From Gemmatimonadota bacterium (GTDB lineage Bacteria > Gemmatimonadota > Gemmatimonadetes > Gemmatimonadales > GWC2-71-9), in contig JADFPO010000020.1 in the NCBI GenBank assembly GCA_022562295.1, positions 1-41,786 on the forward strand: a stretch of DNA of 41,786 nucleotides, given 5' to 3'. Positions 24,545 to 33,884 of the stretch are shown piece by piece (position 1 is the first letter of the stretch; every line of letters begins with the position of its first letter). Position numbers and translations under genes: made by a program. The notes under the pieces are model-generated. The model saw only the letters and a list, made by a program, of their open reading frames with translations, did no database searches and had not been told where the DNA came from.

Positions 24545-25740
24545 ACGGCGACCGGGCCCGGCCTCTCATCGGGCGAGGGCGGCTCGTTCCGAGCAACTCC
24601 CCTCACCATCTCGATGGCGTCCCGATACAGCTCGAGGTGTCGCTCTACCACCTGCTGCCAGTCCGTGGCCGGGCCAGGCGTCGCACGGTTGTGTGCCGCA
24701 ATCGAAGCCCGCCGACCGGGATCGAGGATCAGCTCGGCGAGCAGTTCCGTCATCTGACCATCCGAGTCCGCCAACAGACCCTCCCGCCCGTGCGTGATGA
24801 ACTCGCTGATGCCCGACTGGACGCGGGCCACGACGGGAACGCCGGCGAGCCGTGCCTCGAGAGCAGCAATGCCAAACGATTCCAAGACCGTCGGCAGCAC
24901 AAACACGTCGGCTTGCGCCAAGAGTTTGCGGATCGCGTCACGCGATTGGTGACCCACAAGGTTTACCGTGTCGCCGAGCGAATAACGTGAGATGAGTCGC
25001 TCGAGCGCCGGTCTCAGGGGGCCGTCACCCACCAAGGTGACCTGGAGGTTCAGATTTTGGGGCAGCCGCTGTCGGACTCCGCGAATGATCTTGAGCAACG
25101 CCCGAGGCCGCTTCCGGACCTTCAGTCTCATGACCGATACCACGTGCACGCTGTCGGGCGACCGATCGGACGCCTCGACCCGCCAATCCGCCGAGTTGAC
25201 GCCGTTGGGCAGCAGGTGGATCGGCTGGTGTTGAATGCGCGAGCGGAATTGCGCCGCGACGACCGCACTCACTGCTGTAAACACGACCGGCCACTTCGAC
25301 CAGCCAAACATGACGTCCAACGCCACGAGGACCTTGCGGAAGTGGCCAACGAACGAATGGAAGGTCACGACTGTCGGCAGCGCCATCTGTTGACTGACGT
25401 ATGCCCCTAAAAACGCGATCGGCGACACGTAGCTTACGTGGCACTGAACGACGTCGAAGGACTCCCGCCGCAACACCGCGCGGATCTCGCGGAGTGCCCG
25501 AGGAGTGCAGGCGAATCCATACTTTGGAAACAGTGCGACGTCGAGCCGGTGAACGCGTATTCCGTCCACTTCCTCAGGCCCGGGAATCGGGGTCACGACA
25601 TGAACTTCGTGCCCCAGCGCCGCGAGGTGGACCGCCAAATCACGCAGTTGCATCTCCAGCCCACCGAACCGCGGCAGAAACCAGTCGCAAACCAGGGCAA
25701 CCTTCAGGCGCCCCGTGGACACACCGTTCGTATCAGTCAC
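24505..25740 (-). CDS. GT4 family glycosyltransferase
   Basis: 411 aa, GT-B fold. The N-terminal domain starts VALVCDWFLPRFGGLEMQLR, with the GG loop that receives the acceptor and a start resembling PIG-A/PimA-type enzymes. The C-terminal donor domain has VTLVGDGPLRPALE and the E-x7-E pair ESFGIAALE (287-295), which binds nucleotide-sugar. The tail after about 380 is Pro-rich and unlikely to be structured. Adds a sugar to a lipid or polysaccharide at the inner membrane. Downstream partner of the small anchored protein (21 bases between). Its last 40 bases overlap the convergent flippase-like gene. Confidence 0.9.
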   Translation of the reverse strand: MTDTNGVSTGRLKVALVCDWFLPRFGGLEMQLRDLAVHLAALGHEVHVVTPIPGPEEVDGIRVHRLDVALFPKYGFACTPRALREIRAVLRRESFDVVQCHVSYVSPIAFLGAYVSQQMALPTVVTFHSFVGHFRKVLVALDVMFGWSKWPVVFTAVSAVVAAQFRSRIQHQPIHLLPNGVNSADWRVEASDRSPDSVHVVSVMRLKVRKRPRALLKIIRGVRQRLPQNLNLQVTLVGDGPLRPALERLISRYSLGDTVNLVGHQSRDAIRKLLAQADVFVLPTVLESFGIAALEARLAGVPVVARVQSGISEFITHGREGLLADSDGQMTELLAELILDPGRRASIAAHNRATPGPATDWQQVVERHLELYRDAIEMVRGVARNEPPSPDERPGPVAVQASSGTRVPVNE

Positions 25741-25761
25741 ACGTCCACGATGTGCTGAGGA

Positions 25762-26136
25762 TCATTGGTGCTCGGGCGGTGTTTCGGACACGATTCGCTC
25801 GATCAGCGGTGAACTCTCCAATGCCTGAACCAGACTGTCGCGGAACCGCGCGCGAGCGAATCGCGAAAACCGTAGCGTCAGCGTGGCCCGTCCATCGTCA
25901 TGGCCGCTCGCTTCGACCGCCGATATGCCGTCGACGAAGGCGAGAGCATTTCCGCTCGAGTCCCACCGAGCGACGACTCGATCCAGCACCAGCTGGATCT
26001 CTCCATACCTGATGTTCTCCTTCAGATACACCACGGCCGGGGCGGGAGGCTGCCACGGCTTGAGAATGAGAAACGTGGCGGCGGCAGCGCCGATCGCCGC
26101 TGCGAACACCGTTGCCAGAATCGCCGTTCTCCTCAT
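25762..26136 (-). CDS. Small signal-anchored protein, unknown function
   Basis: 124 aa. A hydrophobic segment (ATVFAAAIGAAAATFLIL, about 8-25) after MRRT anchors it in the inner membrane with the rest outside. The soluble part, GEIQLVLDRVVARWDSSGNALAFVDGISAVEA and later RATLTLRFSRFARARFRDSLVQALESS, has regular alternating character but no family I recognise. First gene of a two-gene unit with the GT4 glycosyltransferase. Third-position GC is high, supporting a real gene. Role unknown; possibly an accessory subunit of polysaccharide assembly. Confidence 0.55.
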   Translation of the reverse strand: MRRTAILATVFAAAIGAAAATFLILKPWQPPAPAVVYLKENIRYGEIQLVLDRVVARWDSSGNALAFVDGISAVEASGHDDGRATLTLRFSRFARARFRDSLVQALESSPLIERIVSETPPEHQ

Positions 26137-26433
26137 CCGCTTCCACGAACGTACGGAGAATCGATCACAGGCTCACCTCGGGAAACGTAGTCGGATCTCA
26201 CCGGGTCATCCGCGAAAAAACGCCTTGTGCCGATGCCCCAAGACAGCATCGAAAGCTACACAAACGACGCTCGACATGGGGAGAGGCCCGGGACAGCGCG
26301 ACCCGAAACCTGGCCCGGGTCCGTCAATGCAGATATCCTTGTCGCTCCGGCACCGCGCCCGACGGACCAACGAGACTGATCATCACGACCCCATGCAAAA
26401 ACCGCAACAATTCCCTCTCTCAATCGCATACCC

Positions 26434-27762
26434 ATGACGGGCGCTACCACGACCGGCTTGCGGCGCGCGATGCGTTTGCCCCACGCGACTGCCATGGTGG
26501 TCGGCACCATCATCGGGGCGTCGATCTTCGTGCAGCCATCGGAAGTTACCGGCCAAGTACCGTCGATCCCGGGCGCACTGCTCGTGTGGCTCATTTCGGG
26601 TACGCTCACCCTGATAGGAGCCCTGGTGTGCGCGGAACTCGCGTCGACCTTCGAGCGGACCGGCGGGGTCTATCTCTACTTGCGCGAGGCGTTTGGACCG
26701 CCGGTCGGTTTCTTGTGGGGTTGGGCGATGTTCTGGATCATGCACTCCGGCATCATCGCCGCCGTCGCAGTTATCTTCGCACGGTACACCGCGTACTTCG
26801 TCCCACTCGGCGACCACGGAGCCACCATCGTCGCCGTGGGCGTAATTCTCGTGCTCTCCGCCGTCAACTATCTCGGCGTCAAACAGGGGAGCACTCTCCA
26901 GACGCTATTCACTGTGGGAAAGCTCGTGGCCGTTGGCCTCATTATTCTGCTTGGCTTCACGCTGGGATCACGACTGCCAAACCACTTCGTGGCGTCAACG
27001 TCCGGCGAAGCGGTCACGATCGGCGGCTTTTTGTCGGCCATCGCCGCCGGACTGTTTGCCTTCGGTGGATGGCACATGGTGACGTACAACTCGGAGGAGA
27101 CCGTCGAACCACGCAAGACGATACCACGAGCCCTCGTCATCGGAGCGGCGATCGTGACCGTCAGCTACATCGCGATGAACACGGTCTATATGTATGTCCT
27201 TCCAATCGACGTCGTCGCATCTTCTTCGCGGGTGGCAGCCGATGCGGCGGATGCCGTGATCGGATTCGGAGGAGGAGCGGTCATGTCGGGCATCGTCATG
27301 TTCTCCACCTTCGGAGCGCTCACCGGCATCATTCTCTCCGGGCCGCGCGTCTACTACTCTATGGCTCAGGACGGTCTACTGTTCCGCTGGTTCGGCGACA
27401 TTCACCCTCGGTACCGAACGCCGCACCGGGCCATCGTGCTTCAGGCGGTATGGGCGTCCGTGTTGGTCGCGACGGGAACGTTCCGCGACATATTCACCAG
27501 GGTCATCTACACCGAGTGGCTGTTTTTCGGGTTGATGACGATTGGCTTGATCGTGCTGCGCCGCAGACGCGGCCTGTCGAGGGGGTACGGGATGTGGGGC
27601 TATCCGATCACGCCGGTGATCTTCATCGTGTCGTCGTTTGCGATTGTTGCCAACGAAGTCGCGGTGGACCCCGGCCGGCGCGCTTCCGGCCTCTTTCTCG
27701 TGTTGGTTGGGCTGCCGGTATACTATCTGTGGGGGCGAAAGGAAACGGGGAAGCAGCGATGA
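26434..27762 (+). CDS. APC-family amino acid permease
   Basis: 442 aa, about 12 membrane helices. The first helix carries the APC substrate signature VVGTIIGASIFVQPSEV, with the unwound Gly-Ile-Gly-Ala segment that holds the amino- and carboxyl groups. Helix 6 has IAAGLFAFGGWHMVTYNSEE, close to the LAT/YfnA-type subfamily. Imports or exchanges amino acids or related compounds. No clear ribosome binding site; the first ATG of a 300-base leader. The stop overlaps the amidohydrolase ATG (ATGA at 27759-27762), so transporter and enzyme are coupled and probably share a substrate. Confidence 0.88.
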   Translation: MTGATTTGLRRAMRLPHATAMVVGTIIGASIFVQPSEVTGQVPSIPGALLVWLISGTLTLIGALVCAELASTFERTGGVYLYLREAFGPPVGFLWGWAMFWIMHSGIIAAVAVIFARYTAYFVPLGDHGATIVAVGVILVLSAVNYLGVKQGSTLQTLFTVGKLVAVGLIILLGFTLGSRLPNHFVASTSGEAVTIGGFLSAIAAGLFAFGGWHMVTYNSEETVEPRKTIPRALVIGAAIVTVSYIAMNTVYMYVLPIDVVASSSRVAADAADAVIGFGGGAVMSGIVMFSTFGALTGIILSGPRVYYSMAQDGLLFRWFGDIHPRYRTPHRAIVLQAVWASVLVATGTFRDIFTRVIYTEWLFFGLMTIGLIVLRRRRGLSRGYGMWGYPITPVIFIVSSFAIVANEVAVDPGRRASGLFLVLVGLPVYYLWGRKETGKQR

Positions 27763-28736
27763 CGATTATCGATTTTCACAACCACTACTATCCACCAGAG
27801 TACATCGAAGAGCTGCGGCGCGGACCCAGCAACTACAGGGTCACCACGGACGATGATGGAAACCCAGTGCTGCACTCGCCGGGCGACAAGAATTTCATTG
27901 TGCCTGGGCACCGCGATATCGAATTCCGGCAACGCGTGCTGGATGAAGCAGGCGTCGACAAGCAGGTTCTGACTTTTACCGCGCCCGGAACATTGATCGA
28001 GACCCCGGAGCGGTCGGCTCAGTTGGCCAGCAAGGTCAACGATGCACTGCTCGAGATCGCTTCGGAGCGCTCCGACCGCTTTACGGCCCTCGCCACCTTG
28101 CCGCTGAACGATGCGGCGGCGTCACTCACCGAGTTCGAGCGGGTGACAGAACTCGGCTTCAAGGGATGCATGCTCTTCAGCAATGCCAACGGTGTCGCCT
28201 TAGCCGACGAGCGGTTCTGGCCTCTGTATGAGAAGGCGAGCAACGCAAACGCCGTGATGTACATCCATCCCACGTATCCGGTCGGCGTGGAGGCAATGAC
28301 CGATTATTGGCTCATGCCACTCGTAGGATTTCTCTTCGACACGACCCTGGCAGCCGCCCACTTGGTGTTCAGCGGCGTGGTCGAACGATATCCAGGCATC
28401 CGGTGGGTGTTGGGACACTTGGGGGGAGCCATTCCCTACCTCGCCGAGCGACTGGACCGCGGATATGCCGCCTACGCCGACTGCCGCGCAGAAATCCCCA
28501 AGCCACCCAGCGAGTACCTCAAGAATTTCTACTACGATACGGTGAACTTCGACGTGAACGCGCTCGAATTCGCGATCGATTTCGCCGGGGCCGATCACAT
28601 TCTCGCCGGTAGCGATTATCCCCACCAAATCGGTAGCCTGGAACGGATGCTCCAAAGCATCGACCAGCTCGACCTCTCCGCTGAGGCGAAGGCCGGCATC
28701 TTGGGTGGCAACGCCGCCCGTATACTCTCGTTGTAA
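27759..28736 (+). CDS. ACMSD-type metal-dependent amidohydrolase (Amidohydro_2)
   Basis: 325 aa, TIM-barrel. Metal ligands visible: HNH at His7/His9, His170 in VMYIHPTYP, His220 in VLGHLGGAIPY, Asp286 in AGSDYPHQ. Length and the GHLGGAIPYLAERLD segment fit the family of aminocarboxymuconate-semialdehyde decarboxylase and related gamma-resorcylate decarboxylases, many of which are decarboxylases rather than hydrolases. Starts at the ATG inside the permease stop. A longer frame open from 26112 exists but is out of frame with the permease and is not its fusion. Probably degrades an amino-acid-derived carboxylate taken up by the permease. It meets the BNR gene tail to tail with 27 bases between. 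Confidence 0.85.
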   Translation: MTIIDFHNHYYPPEYIEELRRGPSNYRVTTDDDGNPVLHSPGDKNFIVPGHRDIEFRQRVLDEAGVDKQVLTFTAPGTLIETPERSAQLASKVNDALLEIASERSDRFTALATLPLNDAAASLTEFERVTELGFKGCMLFSNANGVALADERFWPLYEKASNANAVMYIHPTYPVGVEAMTDYWLMPLVGFLFDTTLAAAHLVFSGVVERYPGIRWVLGHLGGAIPYLAERLDRGYAAYADCRAEIPKPPSEYLKNFYYDTVNFDVNALEFAIDFAGADHILAGSDYPHQIGSLERMLQSIDQLDLSAEAKAGILGGNAARILSL

Positions 28737-28763
28737 CGTCACCGCCCCCCGACCCGACGACGG

Positions 28764-31700
28764 TCAGTTCCGTTTCAGCGGATCGTCCCGTACGGTGACC
28801 TTACCAACGTAGCTCGTGCCGTCTACCGTCACCGTCACCGTGTAGCGGGCCGCCGCTGCTGTGGTGGCCGTGAGTTCCTCCCCGTAGAAGCCGAAGAAGG
28901 CTCGGTCACCCATCACGTGGCTGTACGCGAGAAGCTGCTCGCGAACCTGGAATAGATCGCGGTATGTGGCGGCTCGGTCGAGCCGCACCCCGATGTGGCG
29001 CAGGTGGTCGAGCAGCAGCGTGCGCGCGTCATCGGTCTCGGGATAATCCGCATCATCGTACCGGTTCGGGTACCGCTGCGTCGCGAGAAGATCTTTGCGC
29101 ATTTGGTCGAGCACATCCGCGCCGCGGGCCTCCCTCACCAACGTGGCCGTCGTGTCCAGAATTCCCCTGAGGAGCGCGCGGTGCGCCTGCATCTGTTCCT
29201 CGTTGGGGAAGAAGCGAAGGTCCCAGCGCGCGCGATTGATGCCCGCGTTACCGGCAACGGTAATCGTCCGGCGACGTTCACTGAACGGATCCTCCACAAC
29301 GACGCGCACCGAATCCGTCGGCGCGGTGCGCAGATAAAAGTTGATCGACGCACCGGGAGGGGGATTGTCGCCACGGAACTTGAAGTAATTCTGAATACGG
29401 CCCTTGGTGATGTTCGACCACTTGGTCGCAATACGGTTCTCGAACAGATAGACCTCCGATTGCAACACCTCTTCCGTGAGCTGCTGCAAAGGCGTGATGT
29501 CGTCGGCGATCCAGATGCTACGGCCGTGCGTTCCGGCAACCAGATCGGCGTCCCGAGGGTGAATCACCAAGTCGTGAACGGCCACCGGCGGAAGGTTCTC
29601 CCGGAAGCGGCTCCAGCTCTTGCCTCCGTCGATGGTGACGAACACTCCAAACTCGGTACCGACGAACAACAGATTCTCGTTCTCAAAGTCCTCGACGATC
29701 GTATGGATCGTGTTCCCGGGGTTTGCTCGCGGGATGTTGCCCGAGATATCCTCCCACGATGCGCCGAAGTCGGTCGTCTTGAAAACGTACGGCGTGTAGT
29801 CATCGACCCAGTGGCCGTCGAGCGTGACGTACGCCGTCCCCTCGTGGAAGTGCGACGCCTCCACCCTGCTTACCCAGATCTCCTCGGGAATACCGGGGAT
29901 GTTCCCGCGCACGTTGGTCCAATTGGCCCCACCGTCCCGCGTCACCTGCACGTTGCCGTCATCCGTGCCGACCCACACCACCCCACTGTTCACCGGTGAT
30001 TCGTCAACGGTGTAAATCGTGCCGGTGTTCTCGGCGCCGGTCGCGTCCTTGGTGAGCCCGCCGCTGTTCGTCGTGTTGCGGGTTTCTGGATTGTTGGTCG
30101 TGAGATCCGGACTGATGATGCGCCACGTATCTCCCCGATCGATCGACTTGAAGAGATAGCTGGAACCTACGTAGATCGTTCGCGGATTCGTCGGCGACAT
30201 GACCAAGGGTGCGTTCCAGTTCCAGCGGAATTGCGGCGGAAGTATGGTACCATTGATCGCACGGTTCGGAATGTCGCCCCACAACCACCGCTCCTGGGGA
30301 TTGATGGAATAGTTCGTCTGGATTTCGTCGAAGTTGGGATCGTAATACTCGTCGAAGTTGGACGTCGTATGTGGCGTAGGCGTGATGAACACGTGTTCCC
30401 GGGTCTCCATGTTCTGCCGGCCGAAGTACCCCACGTGCGCCGTGGTATACAGCGTGCGCCAATCAGTGGGGTCGATCTGCATGTGAAAGCCGTCTCCGCC
30501 ATTCGTCACGGTGACATGGTCGTTGAGAACGCCTTGACGGTCCCTGCTGTTGCTCGGTATCGCCCAGCCGCCGTTGTCCTGGAGTCCGCCGTACACCCAG
30601 TAGGGATCCCGCATGTCGACGCCGATGGCGTAATACTGACCGATGGCCATGTTGTTGAACGACAGCGTTGACGCCCCACCATCGACGGATAGATATGCAC
30701 CCTGATCGGTAGCGTTGTAGAAGATGTTCTTGTTGTTCGGGTCGATCCACATGTCGTGGTCGTCGCCGCCACCCCGCCAGGGGCGTCCCCGTTGAAAGCT
30801 CTTGCCACCATCTGTCGAGTGAAAAAAGTCCCGCGCCACGATGTAGACCAACTGATCGTCCGCCGGATTCACACGAATGCGACCGTGGTAGTATGGCCGT
30901 GAGTTATGCCGCAACATGTAGGTCCACGTCTCGCCGCCGTCGGTCGACCGATAGGCCCCGGGCCCGGGAACGTTGAGGTCGTCGGGCAGCTCATCAGATG
31001 CCTCGATGTACGCCCACACGAGGCTAGGGTCCTTGCGGTAGAAGTCCACGTCGATCTGACCGGTTTCGCCCGTTGGCAACCCGTCCGTGAGCTTGCGCCA
31101 GCTGTTCCCCGCATCCGTCGACTTGAACAGCCCGCCGTTCGGGCCGCCACTCAACATCGTGTAGGGCTTGCGGATGCGTTCGTACATGCCGACGAAGAGG
31201 ACGTCCGGATTGTCCGGATGTGCCGTGATGACGGTGGCGCCGGTTCGCCCGTCGTCAGGAAGGCCGTTGGTGAGTTTTTCCCACGTGAGGCCGCCATCCG
31301 TCGTCTTGAACAATCCGCGGCTTCCCGAGTAACCCCACAGGTGCCCAAGCGCGGCAACGTAAACGATGTCGGGGTCGGTAGGGTGCGTGAGGATTTCGGC
31401 GATCTGGTGGGTGTCGCCGAGTCCCATGTTGGTAAAGGTCTTCCCACCGTCGACTGACTTGTAGACGCCGTCCCCCCAACCCACGCTGTTTCGGTTCGTC
31501 GCCTCACCCGTCCCCACCCAGATGATATTTGGATCGCCTTGGAAGAACTCGACGTCGCCGATCGACTGACTGCCGTATCGGTCGAAGATCGGCGTGAAGG
31601 TGATGCCGCCGTTGGTGGACTTGAACACACCGCCCGATGCGGAACCGATCAAGACGGTCCGGTAATCGTCGTTCAGCGCGTCAATGGCGGATATACGGCC

Positions 31701-31847
31701 CATCATCGTGGCAGGCCCGATGTTCCGCCAGCGAAAAGCAGATTCGATCTCGTCGTTGCGTTGGGCGTACATGGGAGCCGACCCCATGATCATGATTGCC
31801 GCGGCGGTGACACCGCGAGCTACGATCCGCATACCTGCGTGATCCAT
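28764..31847 (-). CDS. Secreted BNR/VPS10-like beta-propeller protein
   Basis: About 1027 aa. A clean AGGAG (31855-31859) is seven bases from the ATG at 31847, making this start better than the GTG at 31850. Signal peptide GVTAAAIMIMGSAPMYAQ. At least ten BNR-type turns (S/T-x-D-G-G-x-S/T-W), for example STNGGITFTP, SVDGGKTFTN, TTDGGLTWEK and STDAGNSWRK, form one or two propellers over about 30-790. The C-terminal 200 residues look like Ig/DUF-type beta domains (YTVTVTVDGTSYVGKVTVRD). Such sortilin/glycosidase-like propellers are common in Gemmatimonadota and Acidobacteriota genomes; the substrate is unknown and no catalytic residues are evident. A decayed cytochrome gene lies directly upstream, so its promoter is inside that remnant. 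Confidence 0.85.
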   Translation of the reverse strand: MDHAGMRIVARGVTAAAIMIMGSAPMYAQRNDEIESAFRWRNIGPATMMGRISAIDALNDDYRTVLIGSASGGVFKSTNGGITFTPIFDRYGSQSIGDVEFFQGDPNIIWVGTGEATNRNSVGWGDGVYKSVDGGKTFTNMGLGDTHQIAEILTHPTDPDIVYVAALGHLWGYSGSRGLFKTTDGGLTWEKLTNGLPDDGRTGATVITAHPDNPDVLFVGMYERIRKPYTMLSGGPNGGLFKSTDAGNSWRKLTDGLPTGETGQIDVDFYRKDPSLVWAYIEASDELPDDLNVPGPGAYRSTDGGETWTYMLRHNSRPYYHGRIRVNPADDQLVYIVARDFFHSTDGGKSFQRGRPWRGGGDDHDMWIDPNNKNIFYNATDQGAYLSVDGGASTLSFNNMAIGQYYAIGVDMRDPYWVYGGLQDNGGWAIPSNSRDRQGVLNDHVTVTNGGDGFHMQIDPTDWRTLYTTAHVGYFGRQNMETREHVFITPTPHTTSNFDEYYDPNFDEIQTNYSINPQERWLWGDIPNRAINGTILPPQFRWNWNAPLVMSPTNPRTIYVGSSYLFKSIDRGDTWRIISPDLTTNNPETRNTTNSGGLTKDATGAENTGTIYTVDESPVNSGVVWVGTDDGNVQVTRDGGANWTNVRGNIPGIPEEIWVSRVEASHFHEGTAYVTLDGHWVDDYTPYVFKTTDFGASWEDISGNIPRANPGNTIHTIVEDFENENLLFVGTEFGVFVTIDGGKSWSRFRENLPPVAVHDLVIHPRDADLVAGTHGRSIWIADDITPLQQLTEEVLQSEVYLFENRIATKWSNITKGRIQNYFKFRGDNPPPGASINFYLRTAPTDSVRVVVEDPFSERRRTITVAGNAGINRARWDLRFFPNEEQMQAHRALLRGILDTTATLVREARGADVLDQMRKDLLATQRYPNRYDDADYPETDDARTLLLDHLRHIGVRLDRAATYRDLFQVREQLLAYSHVMGDRAFFGFYGEELTATTAAAARYTVTVTVDGTSYVGKVTVRDDPLKRN

Positions 31848-31878
31848 CACCAGTCTCCTGTGGACTATGGGTCGGTAA

Positions 31879-32187
31879 AAATGGGGCTCTTCAAGGGGCC
31901 AGGCCAGGTGCAGTTCCCGTCACTGGCAAGCACAGTGCGGTGGCAAGATTCCAGGGGCACCTGCGACGTTTCCGATTCCCTCCAACCTGACCCCTCACGA
32001 AACGGGACTCGCCGGGTGGACGGAGGCGGATTTCGTCACGCTCCTGAACACCGGGGCTCGTCCGGATGGAAGCGAGATGGATCCGTTCATGCCAATCGCC
32101 ATGACCAGCGCCATGAACGATATCGAGAAGAGCGCCTTGTGGGCGTACCTGAGAACTTTGGAGCCCGTGGAGTTCGGAAACCGCTAA
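31879..32187 (+). pseudogene. Remnant of a c-type cytochrome gene (3' end)
   Basis: The plus frame after a stop at 31876-31878 encodes a recognisable cytochrome c C-terminus: NLTPHETGLAGWTEADFV, LLNTGARPDGSEMDPFMP, then IEKSALWAYLRTLEP and the stop TAA (32185-32187). Cytochrome c domains of this kind read NLTPD-TG-W-x-DF-x-LR-G-PDG and end ALWAYLRSLPP. Upstream the expected heme site CxxCH appears as CSSRH (one C-to-T base away from CSSCH), and before it there is only a stop and the upstream region of the BNR gene. No start codon or signal peptide exists. The remnant overlaps the hyuB stop by three bases. It is 5'-truncated and has lost heme binding. Confidence 0.75.
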
Positions 32188-33779
32188 GCGCTCTCGACGG
32201 GACTGCCGTAACCGCCCCCACCCGGCGTGCGGATGCTAATGACCGTACCTGCCTCGACCCAAACGCTGGCCTTGCCAGGCAGCTCCCGCTCCGAACCGTC
32301 CGGTTTGGTGAGGAGGTTGCGACCGGGCTTGCCGGCCTCACCACCCTCCAGCCCATACGGTCCGTGCGTACGCCGGTCACTCAAGATCGTGATTTGGGCA
32401 GGGCACAGCAGCTCAATGTCGCGATCGATTCCGTCGCCACCGCGGAACCGACCGGCCCCACCGGTCCCTCGGCTCACCGCGTACCGCCGAACCCGGAAGG
32501 GATAGCTGTGCTCCAGGGCCTCGATGGGTGTGTTGAGGCTGTTGGTCATGTGGCAGTGGGTCGCGTCCAATCCATCGGCCGTAGGCCGCGCTCCCATTCC
32601 GCCGGCAATGGTTTCGTAGTACGCAAAATCTTCACCCGTCCGGTGGTCGGTGCCCCCAGCGGTGAGGTTGCTCATGGTCCCGTAGCTCGCGGCGGGAATC
32701 TTGCCCGGCATGGCTTGCGCGAGGGCGCCGAGCACCACGTCGACGATGCGTTGGGACGTTTCGACGTTGCCTCCTGCCACCGCCGCCGGCGGCAAAGCGT
32801 TCACCAAAGTTCCCTCAGGCGCGACGATCTGCAGCGGGCGAATCGTGCCGTGGTTCGACGGAATCGGAAACGGCACGATGACCCTGAAGCAATACATGAC
32901 GGCCGACAAGGTGATGGCATAGACGGCGTTTATACTCCCGGGCACTTGCTCGCTGGTACCGGTGAAATCGATACACGCGGCGTCTCCGTCAACGACCAAC
33001 GTGACGACGATAGGCAGCGGGCCGTTGCCCTGTCCGTCGTCGTCCATGCAGTCCTCGAAGCGATAAGTCCCGTCGGGAATCAGGCGGATCGCCTCCCGCG
33101 TCATGCGCTCGGCGTAGGATTGCAGATGGCCCATGTACGCCGTGACCGTCTCAACACCGTATTTCTCCACCATGGCCAACAAGCGCCGCTCTCCTGTACG
33201 GTTCGACGCGATCTGGGCGGTGAGATCGCCCTCGCGCTCGGTGGGCGTGCGTACGTTGGCCAGGATCAGCGCCATTACGTCGTCCACCACCTCGCCACCC
33301 CGAACGAGCTTGACCGGCGGGATGCGGATCCCTTCCTGATAGATCGATCGTGACAACGGCATCGACCCCGGCGTCATCCCCCCGACGTCGGAGTGGTGCG
33401 CCCGGTTCGCCACGTAGAACACAGGCTCGGACTGGTCGCCGAGATAGACGGGCTGTACGAGCGTGATGTCGGGTAGATGGGTGCCGCCACAGAACGGATC
33501 GTTCACTGCCACTACATCACCCGGTTGCATTTGGACGTGCTCGATGGCGGCCTCGACCGAAAGTGGCATCGAGCCGAGGTGAACCGGCATGTGTTCGCCC
33601 TGAGCGACCATGCGCGCGGAGCCATCGAACAGCGCGCAGGAGTAATCGCGTCGCTCCTTGATGTTGGGGGAGAACGACGTATGGCACAGGGTCACCCCCA
33701 TCTCCTCCGCCACCGAATAGAACAGGTTGCGGAAGATCTCGAGCGTGACGGGGTCCCAGGTAGGAGCCGCTGAGGTCAT
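32184..33779 (-). CDS. hyuB: Hydantoinase/oxoprolinase family subunit B
   Basis: 531 aa, full length for the family. Starts WDPVTLEIFRNLFYSVAEEMG and contains NIKERRDYSCALFD, VNDPFCGGTHLPDI, HHSDVGGMTPGSMP and the ATP-grasp-free core with VPGSINAVYAITLSAVMYCF; it closes in TPGGGGYGSP. HyuA/HyuB proteins hydrolyse cyclic amides (hydantoins, 5-oxoproline) or carboxylate ketones with ATP; which applies here cannot be read. Downstream of hyuA on the same strand with a 105-base gap that holds tandem repeats. Last gene of the symporter-hyuA-hyuB operon. Overlaps the 3' end of the cytochrome remnant by three bases. Confidence 0.93.
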   Translation of the reverse strand: MTSAAPTWDPVTLEIFRNLFYSVAEEMGVTLCHTSFSPNIKERRDYSCALFDGSARMVAQGEHMPVHLGSMPLSVEAAIEHVQMQPGDVVAVNDPFCGGTHLPDITLVQPVYLGDQSEPVFYVANRAHHSDVGGMTPGSMPLSRSIYQEGIRIPPVKLVRGGEVVDDVMALILANVRTPTEREGDLTAQIASNRTGERRLLAMVEKYGVETVTAYMGHLQSYAERMTREAIRLIPDGTYRFEDCMDDDGQGNGPLPIVVTLVVDGDAACIDFTGTSEQVPGSINAVYAITLSAVMYCFRVIVPFPIPSNHGTIRPLQIVAPEGTLVNALPPAAVAGGNVETSQRIVDVVLGALAQAMPGKIPAASYGTMSNLTAGGTDHRTGEDFAYYETIAGGMGARPTADGLDATHCHMTNSLNTPIEALEHSYPFRVRRYAVSRGTGGAGRFRGGDGIDRDIELLCPAQITILSDRRTHGPYGLEGGEAGKPGRNLLTKPDGSERELPGKASVWVEAGTVISIRTPGGGGYGSPVESA

Positions 33780-33795
33780 GGGTGTGAGCCTGACG

Positions 33796-33819
33796 GCGGG
33801 CAGGCGGGCAGGCGGGCAG
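33796..33819. repeat. Tandem repeat, three copies of GCGGGCAG
   Basis: Three perfect 8-base units in the hyuA-hyuB gap. Could vary in copy number by slippage; no coding role. Unit length is not a multiple of three. Confidence 0.9.
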
Positions 33820-33844
33820 GCACGCTAGAGCGCTTCAGAACCCC

Positions 33845-33865
33845 GACACCTGGCACCTGACACCT
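33845..33865. repeat. Tandem repeat of a 7-base unit (GACACCT/GGCACCT)
   Basis: Three adjacent units GACACCT, GGCACCT, GACACCT just downstream of hyuA. Second short repeat in the same 105-base gap. Confidence 0.85.
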
Positions 33866-33884
33866 AGTCTTCCGTGGCTATCGG

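Noticed and set aside
26112-27758. Open frame extending the amidohydrolase upstream to 26112 (would give 874 aa).
   Set aside because: The extra part runs through the permease gene in another frame, is Arg/His-rich and matches nothing; the amidohydrolase has a coupled ATG at 27759.
31539-33353. 604-codon plus-strand frame across the BNR start and hyuB.
   Set aside because: Antisense to two well-supported genes and in a different frame from the cytochrome remnant; no recognisable domains.
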